DNA from: Omnitrophica bacterium RIFCSPLOWO2_01_FULL_45_10
Lineage (GTDB): Bacteria > Omnitrophota > Gorgyraeia > 2-01-FULL-45-10
DNA length: 5,886 bases
Reading direction: 5' to 3'
Assembly (NCBI GenBank): GCA_001804165.1
Contig: MHFL01000013.1
Coordinates: 3,887-9,772, forward strand
This document shows, piece by piece, positions 1 to 4,451 of the stretch. A program made the translations under genes and the position numbers. Under the pieces are notes generated by a model. That model was not told the DNA's origin. It saw nothing but the letters and a program-made list of their open reading frames with translations, and did not search any database. Position 1 is the stretch's first letter, and each line of letters begins with the position of its first letter.

Positions 1-1146
1 GTAGGCATCGTAATATCCGCTCGAAAGCACATAGGTGCCTAACAGGATTCGGCGCTTCGCCTCGTTTCCGAACCCAAGCGAGCGCGTCTTGGCATACATG
101 TCAATGATACCCTTTGAGTCTTTTGCCCTGAATCCATATTGAACGCCGTCGAATCTCGCGAGATTCGAGCTCGCCTCAGCGGGGGCGATTATGTAGTATG
201 CGGCTACCGCGTATTCGGTGTGAGGAAGCGATACGTCAATGACCTTCGCTCCCATATCTTTTAAAACATTCACGGCCGCCTTTACGGAATCTTCAACCTC
301 ACGATCCATCCCTTCTATGAAATATTCTTTCGGAATACCAATGCGAATATCTTTCACATCGTTTGAGAGAGATTTCGTGTAGTCCGGCACAGGCAAATCT
401 ACAGATGTCGAATCCATCTCATCATAGCCCGCTATCGCCTTTAATGATAGGCTTGAGTCGCGAACATCCTTCGTGATAGGGCCTATCTGATCGAGACTCG
501 ACGCGAAGGCGACCAAACCGTATCGCGATACCCTCCCGTATGTAGGTTTTAATCCCACCACTCCACAGAGAGCGGCTGGCTGTCTGATCGAGCCGCCTGT
601 ATCGGATCCCAGAGCGAGGATGGTTTCGTCGCTCGCGACCGCGGCCGCGGAGCCGCCGCTTGAGCCGCCGGGGATACGCTCGACATCCCACGGATTCCTT
701 GTGGGCCCATAACATGATGTCTCGCATGACGAGCCGAACGCGAATTCATCCATATTCGCCTTTCCTATGAGAATGGCCCCCTCATCCTTTAATCTCTTTA
801 TGACAGTCGCGTCGTATGGCGGTTTATATCCTTCCAATATCTTAGAGGCGCAGGTCGTCAATTCATCCTTGACGCAAATATTGTCCTTCACGAGAACAGG
901 AATGCCGAATAGTCCGCCTCTTTTGGACGCGGCCTTCCCTTCAACTGAATCTTCGAGAACCTTGGCTCGCTCTAACGCGCCTGCCTTATTCTTGAATACA
1001 AACGCGTTTAATTTCTTATCAAGGCGCTCAATCCTGTCGAAAATTTTATCGACCACTGTTGAGGGCCTTACCTCGCCCCGATCGATCATTGCCCTTACTT
1101 CATGCGCTGTTAATGAATATATTGGCCTGGATCCGGAAGAATTCAT
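1..1146 (-). CDS. gatA: GatA, glutamyl-tRNA(Gln)/aspartyl-tRNA(Asn) amidotransferase subunit A (3' end beyond window)
   Basis: GatA is the glutaminase subunit of the cytoplasmic GatCAB complex. It hydrolyses glutamine to supply ammonia, which GatB uses to convert Glu-tRNA(Gln) or Asp-tRNA(Asn) to the correctly charged form. The frame is open for 382 codons to the window edge; family members have about 480 residues, so roughly 100 C-terminal residues are missing because of the window and not a mutation. The amidase-signature Ser-cisSer-Lys triad is intact: Lys87 in GIPVLVKDNI, Ser162 in PGGSSGGSAAA and Ser186 in SDTGGSIRQP, with the same spacing as the known triad of Staphylococcus aureus GatA. 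The start is the ATG whose A is also the last base of the gatC stop (TGATG). No good Shine-Dalgarno lies just upstream, so translation is probably coupled to gatC. The in-view end, SSGYYDAY, is typical GatA sequence. Identity is secure; whether it serves Gln, Asn or both cannot be told here. Confidence 0.97.
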   Translation of the reverse strand, partial: MNSSGSRPIYSLTAHEVRAMIDRGEVRPSTVVDKIFDRIERLDKKLNAFVFKNKAGALERAKVLEDSVEGKAASKRGGLFGIPVLVKDNICVKDELTTCASKILEGYKPPYDATVIKRLKDEGAILIGKANMDEFAFGSSCETSCYGPTRNPWDVERIPGGSSGGSAAAVASDETILALGSDTGGSIRQPAALCGVVGLKPTYGRVSRYGLVAFASSLDQIGPITKDVRDSSLSLKAIAGYDEMDSTSVDLPVPDYTKSLSNDVKDIRIGIPKEYFIEGMDREVEDSVKAAVNVLKDMGAKVIDVSLPHTEYAVAAYYIIAPAEASSNLARFDGVQYGFRAKDSKGIIDMYAKTRSLGFGNEAKRRILLGTYVLSSGYYDAY

Positions 1147-1466
1147 CACAATTTGTACTTACCTTCGATCACCTGCGGGACTTTGAAAAAATCGCCCTCT
1201 CTTGAAGGCGCCGGTCGAAGCGCCTCATCGCATCCTAAAGATGGTTTTACAACGTCTTTCCTGAAGACATTTTTTAATGTGCTCAAGACATGGCTTGTCG
1301 GAAGGACGTCTTTAGTGCCTACTTCATTTAATTTGTTTATATATGATAATACAGACGCTAATTGTTTGGAATAGAGCGCGAGCTCCTCATCGTTCAATGC
1401 CAATCTCGACAGGAGCGCGACGTGCTTTACCGTCTTTTCATCAATAACCTTTTTAGGGGGATTCAT
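1146..1466 (-). CDS. gatC: GatC, glutamyl-tRNA(Gln)/aspartyl-tRNA(Asn) amidotransferase subunit C
   Basis: GatC is the small non-catalytic subunit that wraps around and stabilises the GatA-GatB interface of the tRNA-dependent amidotransferase. The product has 106 residues, close to the usual 95-100. The family pattern is clear: an N-terminal helical part with VKHVALLSRLALNDEEL (residues 13-29), the helix LASVLSYINKLNEV (36-49), the DVLPTSH turn (53-59), then a C-terminal arm with APSREGDFFKVPQVIE (86-101), which is the classic GatC ending. The ATG start is supported by AAGGAG six bases upstream. The stop overlaps the gatA start by one base, so the two are co-translated. It is the first gene after a structured intergenic region and probably starts its own transcription unit from the candidate promoter just upstream. 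gatB is not visible and may follow gatA. Confidence 0.96.
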   Translation of the reverse strand: MNPPKKVIDEKTVKHVALLSRLALNDEELALYSKQLASVLSYINKLNEVGTKDVLPTSHVLSTLKNVFRKDVVKPSLGCDEALRPAPSREGDFFKVPQVIEGKYKL

Positions 1467-1472
1467 CCATAA

Positions 1473-1478
1473 CTCCTT
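1473..1478 (-). promoter_or_regulatory. Ribosome binding site of gatC
   Basis: AAGGAG on the minus strand, six bases before the gatC ATG. It is the best Shine-Dalgarno sequence in the window and fixes the gatC start. Confidence 0.8.
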
Positions 1479-1488
1479 ATTTTGTTAT

Positions 1489-1517
1489 AAATTACCATAT
1501 CCATTCCTATTTGTCAA
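1489..1517 (-). promoter_or_regulatory. Candidate sigma-70-type promoter for gatC-gatA
   Basis: A perfect TTGACA -35 box lies at 1517-1512 on the minus strand. Exactly 17 bases further on is TAATTT (1494-1489), preceded by TGG, as a weak -10 box matching the consensus at three of six positions. A start near 1482 would give a very short leader that still includes the AAGGAG. The location, between structured repeats and gatC, suits separate expression of gatCA from the cell-division genes upstream. The -35 box and spacing are good and the -10 box is poor, so this is a prediction. Confidence 0.42.
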
Positions 1518-1524
1518 ATCCGCC

Positions 1525-1538
1525 CCGCCGAAAGGCGG
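1525..1538. repeat. Small GC-rich hairpin with GAAA loop
   Basis: CCGCC-GAAA-GGCGG, a perfect 5-bp stem with a GNRA-type loop when read on the plus strand. A second copy of the left arm, TCCGCC at 1519-1524, could pair with GGCGGA at 1534-1539 as an alternative fold. It lies a few bases upstream of the candidate gatC -35 box. There is no T-run after it on the minus strand, so it is not a standard terminator. It may be part of a larger dispersed repeat together with the neighbouring palindrome. Confidence 0.5.
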
Positions 1539-1544
1539 ACGTGG

Positions 1545-1562
1545 GAGATATACGCCTATCTC
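1545..1562. repeat. Minor inverted repeat GAGATA/TATCTC
   Basis: A perfect 6-bp inverted repeat with a six-base loop (TACGCC at 1551-1556). It sits between the GAAA hairpin and the 30-bp palindrome and shares its last two bases with the latter. A match this short can arise by chance; I list it because three inverted repeats lie nearly end to end here. Confidence 0.3.
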
Positions 1563-1590
1563 GTAGGGCAGGCTTAAGCCTGCCCTACGA
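1561..1590. repeat. Perfect 30-bp palindrome in the ftsA-gatC gap
   Basis: The arm TCGTAGGGCAGGCTT (1561-1575) is followed directly by its exact reverse complement (1576-1590), with no spacer; the symmetry stops at both ends. It begins 28 bases after the FtsA-like stop codon. As RNA it would form a long GC-rich stem on either strand, which could protect or end the upstream transcript. There is no U-tract on the gene-sense side, so a classical Rho-independent terminator is not supported. Such GGCAGGC/GCCTGCC palindromes often belong to dispersed intergenic repeat families; whether this one does needs the rest of the genome. A binding site for a dimeric protein is another possibility. Confidence 0.85.
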
Positions 1591-1617
1591 CCTCAGATTG
1601 TAAACCCCGAATAAAAA

Positions 1618-2646
1618 TCAGAAATAGTTATTAAATATATCGACGACTTTTGAGGAGAGGCGCTTGATTATGTTCGAATCTTCCCGGGACTGTTTATTAC
1701 ATTTATTCTGCGCGTATTTGGCGAGGCCGATGGCGGTGGTTAACTTCATCGTGTCCATGCTCGAGACTCTTCCCCGAATCTCTCTCACGACGCCCATCCT
1801 GATAGGCAATGGCAATTTATCTCCTTGCAGAAATTCTATGACCCCTTCTTTATAAGCGCCTGGTCCGGACAGGACGATGGATTTTATCATGTGCTTTTTC
1901 AAATATTCCTCGCACTTTTGAGCAAGAGCCGAGAGGCCGCCAAAAGGCGTTATCTCAAAATCGTTTAAGGCGCCGCCTACGAAATAGGAAAACTGAATAT
2001 AAGATTCGCCTATGTCTACCAATAGGACGCCGTCTCGAATATCACTGGCCTCGAGAAGTGCCGAAGCATCGGCTACGCCGCTAAATACAACTTCCTTCAC
2101 ATCGTATCCCGCGTTGTAAACTGTCTTATAAAGGTTCTGCATAATATTGATATTTGCGGTAATTATATAGACCTCGCAGGCGAGTCTCGACCCATATAGC
2201 CCCAGCGGGTTCTTGATCCGTGGCTGATCATCGATCGAGAAACTTTGGACAATTTTGTGAACTATCTCCTTTTCGAACGGAAGTTGTATGGTGCTGGCCG
2301 CATTGGCGCATCTTTCGATGTCATGTTTTGTGATTTCCCGTCCCCTCATGGCGAGAGGTATCATGCCTCGAGAGGTTTCACCCTTTAAGTTCTCGCCGCT
2401 TATATTTACATAAATAGAGTTCGGAAGATTAGGGACCTTTTCGCTTAAACTCGTCAATACCTTCGTTACAGAGTCCACGGATTCGCTCAAATCGACGATG
2501 GCGCCTCCCGCAACGCCTCTGGACGCATGTGAGGCATGGGCAAGTATCTCCAGCGTCCCGTTCGACGAATCTGTTACTCGAGCGGCAAGGCCTGAAATAG
2601 CGGGCGAATCTATATCTAACGTCGTTACTATTATTGGTTTTCCCAT
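1618..2646 (-). CDS. ftsA: Divergent, shortened FtsA-like cell division protein
   Basis: FtsA is the actin-like protein that tethers FtsZ to the inner membrane and recruits late divisome proteins. This product has 342 residues against about 410-440 usually. FtsA features present are LEILAHASHASRGVAGGAIVD (32-52), the 1C domain with IYVNISGENLKG (78-89), REITKHDIERC (103-113) and IKNPLGLYGSRLACEVYIITA (144-164), LLVDIG (208-213), a C-terminal TTAIGLAKYA (303-312), and a terminal amphipathic helix IIKRLSSKVVDIFNNYF (326-342) resembling the known membrane-targeting tail. Unusual are the ATP loops: phosphate-1 reads DIDSPAI (usually DIGTSKI), phosphate-2 DIGESYIQF (usually DIGGGTTDI), and the adenosine loop LSGPGA (usually LTGGGA). 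Only about 15 residues (238-252) separate GG from that last loop, where subdomain 2B normally adds about 80-100. The gene overlaps ftsQ by 16 bp and lacks a Shine-Dalgarno, implying translational coupling. Family assignment is strong; function as an ATPase or FtsZ anchor is doubtful. The symbol marks homology and position. Confidence 0.85.
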   Translation of the reverse strand: MGKPIIVTTLDIDSPAISGLAARVTDSSNGTLEILAHASHASRGVAGGAIVDLSESVDSVTKVLTSLSEKVPNLPNSIYVNISGENLKGETSRGMIPLAMRGREITKHDIERCANAASTIQLPFEKEIVHKIVQSFSIDDQPRIKNPLGLYGSRLACEVYIITANINIMQNLYKTVYNAGYDVKEVVFSGVADASALLEASDIRDGVLLVDIGESYIQFSYFVGGALNDFEITPFGGLSALAQKCEEYLKKHMIKSIVLSGPGAYKEGVIEFLQGDKLPLPIRMGVVREIRGRVSSMDTMKLTTAIGLAKYAQNKCNKQSREDSNIIKRLSSKVVDIFNNYF

Positions 2647-3425
2647 TTTGGGGTTATGACGACGTCGTCAAAACGGACGTCTATGTACTCTATCTTTTCG
2701 AGGATAAGCCTTCTATCGTTCAAAGTCTTATCCAATGCCTTGAGCCGCTCGGTGAACTCCTGAGAGCCGATCTTCACCTCCGGCCCGTCCTTGAGATTGA
2801 ATGACATGTTTTTCATGTCCTGCGCATTTACGCCGCTTACGACATATCTTGCCATGAATGGTGAGTTTTTTAACGCGGCCAATAGCGCTAACGCTGCCTT
2901 TAAATTTTTAGATTCTAGGCGCTTTCCTCCTATCGCGTCGCGCCCTAGATTTATGCCCGTAATAGTCGGCAAATTCGCCAATGTTGCGGCATCGAGGCCC
3001 GAAAGAACAACGCCCTCCTCATCTATTGGATAAATCTTAAACAACCCGTTGATCTGCGCGAAAGGCTTCCTGAATTTTAGATCAACCGCGAGTTTATCCG
3101 GGAGGACAATCTTAACCGTCGCTACCCTTACGTTTGGATACGAATCTTCCAGAGATTCCGCGACTCGCTTCAGGTTTATTTTGAATATATTTACCCCCTT
3201 ATATGATTTCATCAATCCATTTGTGGATATATCGGAGCTCTCTATCGCGTCAACGCGGAAATAGTCCGATCCGAGAAGAAAACTTGAGCCCATGAGAAAT
3301 ACCGTAGCCAAAAAGATCGCCATTACGACTAAAGACGCCGCTTTCCTCAAGATAGCGTCCTTTAACTTTGTCATAAAAGACGGCCAAACGCGATTAAAAT
3401 TTTTTATCTTTTTTCGCCTTGCCAT
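2631..3425 (-). CDS. ftsQ: FtsQ/DivIB-type cell division protein with POTRA domain
   Basis: FtsQ is a bitopic inner-membrane protein of the divisome that, with FtsB and FtsL, links early division proteins to septal peptidoglycan synthesis. The 264-residue product has a basic cytoplasmic N-terminus (MARRKKIKNFNR), one hydrophobic segment at about residues 29-51, and a periplasmic POTRA-like region at about 55-120 (YFRVDAIES to DLKFRKPFAQI). The beta domain ends in VKIGSQEFTERLKALDKTL (217-235) and IDVRFDDVVITP (248-259), the usual FtsQ close. Length matches the family. The start ATG has AGAGG about seven bases upstream. It lies between ddl and ftsA, the standard dcw order, but 92 bp from ddl because of an inserted inverted repeat. 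Primary sequence of FtsQ is poorly conserved, so the assignment rests on topology, the tail motif and position together. Confidence 0.92.
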   Translation of the reverse strand: MARRKKIKNFNRVWPSFMTKLKDAILRKAASLVVMAIFLATVFLMGSSFLLGSDYFRVDAIESSDISTNGLMKSYKGVNIFKINLKRVAESLEDSYPNVRVATVKIVLPDKLAVDLKFRKPFAQINGLFKIYPIDEEGVVLSGLDAATLANLPTITGINLGRDAIGGKRLESKNLKAALALLAALKNSPFMARYVVSGVNAQDMKNMSFNLKDGPEVKIGSQEFTERLKALDKTLNDRRLILEKIEYIDVRFDDVVITPKWENQ

Positions 3426-3431
3426 TTTCGC

Positions 3432-3436
3432 CCTCT
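3432..3436 (-). promoter_or_regulatory. Ribosome binding site of ftsQ
   Basis: AGAGG on the minus strand with a spacer of about six to seven bases before the ftsQ ATG. It supports the chosen start and shows ftsQ has its own initiation site despite the gap after ddl. Confidence 0.6.
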
Positions 3437-3447
3437 TTTCAGTAAAG

Positions 3448-3510
3448 TAACAGTTCGGCTATCAGAAAAATCCCCGGCGTCGTAGAGACATTCTGATAGC
3501 TGAATTGTTA
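3448..3510. repeat. 63-bp imperfect inverted repeat between ddl and ftsQ
   Basis: The 20-base left arm (3448-3467, TAACAGTTCGGC then TATCAGAA) pairs with the right arm (3491-3510) at 18 of 20 positions around a 23-base loop. The two exceptions (3453/3505 and 3457/3501) are G-T opposites on the plus strand. A plus-strand RNA would therefore keep them as G-U pairs, while the operon transcript would have C-A mismatches. It fills most of the ddl-ftsQ gap. The form, long terminal inverted repeats with no coding capacity, fits a small MITE-like or REP-like element, or a hairpin that processes the operon mRNA. No clear target-site duplication is visible at its edges. No T-run follows it on the coding side, so a terminator is unlikely. 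Confidence 0.7.
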
Positions 3511-3517
3511 TAAATAT

Positions 3518-4435
3518 TCATCTATTTAATGCTCCATCAATCAATTTTACGCAAAGTTCGTTAAAGGTGATGCCGCGGGCTCGAGCGGCCTTTGGAAAAA
3601 GGCTTCGCTCAGTCATGCCGGGGATAGTATTCACTTCCAATACGAATAGACCTCCCGATTCATCAGCCATCATATCAACGCGTGAAAACGATTCGCAGCC
3701 AAGCGCCCTATGCGATCGCCTTCCCAAATCCTGGGCCATTTCATATACCTTTTTTCTTAGCGGCGCCGGGACAAGATACCGCGTACTGGGATCGTCGTAT
3801 TTCGCCTTATAGTCATAGACCTTGCTGCATGTGACTATCTCTACTACCGGAAGCGATTGGCCTTCTAATACACCAACGGTAAGTTCCCGCCCGTTTATAT
3901 ACTCTTCTATAAGCGCCTTCGGCCCATATTCAAAGGCGGCTTCAAGCGCGCCATTCAACATGCTTCTCTCTTTAACTATTGAGAGCCCTATGCTCGATCC
4001 TTCCGACTGCGGCTTTACTACGAGCGGCAACCCCAGGCCGTCCGTTTCGCCAAGATTCGATGAGCCCTTTTCAAATATTATATATCTTGCCGTAGGGATG
4101 TCATTTTTCGCAAAGGCCTTCTTGGACTCAATCTTGTCCATGGCCAATCTCGATGCCTCAACGCCGGAACCTGTGTAGGGTATGCCGGCGTCCTCCAAAA
4201 TCTTTTGAACCGTGCCGTCTTCTCCGAACCTTCCATGCAGGGCGATAAACGCGACGTCGATTTTAGATTTCAGTATTATATCATGAATATCATCGCGCAC
4301 ATCGAGAAAAACCGCGTTCAATCCATCCTCTGCCAACGCGCTGTAAACCGCTCTGCCGGACCTCAGGCTTATCTCACGCTCATTCGACGGCCCTCCGGCC
4401 AGCACGCCTATTCGGCCAAACCTTGACCCTAACAT
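3518..4435 (-). CDS. ddl: D-alanine--D-alanine ligase
   Basis: Ddl is a cytoplasmic ATP-grasp ligase that joins two D-alanines to give the dipeptide added by MurF to the peptidoglycan precursor. With the ATG at 4435 the product has 305 residues, almost the length of E. coli DdlB (306). Counterparts of its active-site residues are present: Glu19 in SNEREISL, the omega-loop serines 147-148 in SEGSSIGLS, Lys212-Tyr213 in YDYKAKY, Arg252 in SRVDMM, Glu267 and Asn269 in LEVNT, and Gly273 and Ser278 in PGMTERSL. Tyr213 is the residue of D-Ala-D-Ala ligases; D-Ala-D-Lac enzymes of the VanA type differ there. An in-frame TTG at 4459 would add eight residues overlapping murB, but the ATG has GAGG eight bases upstream and gives a normal N-terminus, so it is preferred. 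It follows murB by 16 bp and is surely co-transcribed. Confidence 0.96.
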   Translation of the reverse strand: MLGSRFGRIGVLAGGPSNEREISLRSGRAVYSALAEDGLNAVFLDVRDDIHDIILKSKIDVAFIALHGRFGEDGTVQKILEDAGIPYTGSGVEASRLAMDKIESKKAFAKNDIPTARYIIFEKGSSNLGETDGLGLPLVVKPQSEGSSIGLSIVKERSMLNGALEAAFEYGPKALIEEYINGRELTVGVLEGQSLPVVEIVTCSKVYDYKAKYDDPSTRYLVPAPLRKKVYEMAQDLGRRSHRALGCESFSRVDMMADESGGLFVLEVNTIPGMTERSLFPKAARARGITFNELCVKLIDGALNR

Positions 4436-4442
4436 TCTGTTA

Positions 4443-4448
4443 CCCTCA
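4443..4448 (-). promoter_or_regulatory. Ribosome binding site deciding the ddl start
   Basis: TGAGGG on the minus strand, with its GAGG core eight bases before the ATG at 4435. It lies inside what would be coding sequence if the TTG at 4459 were the start, so it argues for the later ATG. Confidence 0.6.
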
Positions 4449-4451
4449 CCA

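Noticed and set aside
422..749. Short minus-strand frames of 101 and 66 codons inside gatA
   Set aside because: They are out of frame with gatA, which is intact through this stretch and carries both catalytic serines here. The arginine-rich translation is an artefact.
767..1186. Plus-strand open frame of 139 codons
   Set aside because: It is antisense to gatA, including the sequence for the catalytic Lys87 region, and has no family resemblance or convincing ribosome binding site.
1561..1590. Palindrome as a Rho-independent terminator of ftsA
   Set aside because: The sequence after the stem on the minus strand (GATAGGCGTATATC) has no T-run, so the classical signal is absent. It is reported as a repeat instead.
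1618..2646. FtsA-like gene as a pseudogene or as PilM
   Set aside because: The frame is uninterrupted, both ends are conserved, and the terminal amphipathic helix is kept, which argues against decay. The 1C-domain motifs match FtsA and not PilM.
3822..4178. Plus-strand open frame of 118 codons
   Set aside because: It is antisense to the ddl ATP-grasp core. The low-complexity serine-rich translation is typical of an opposite-strand shadow.
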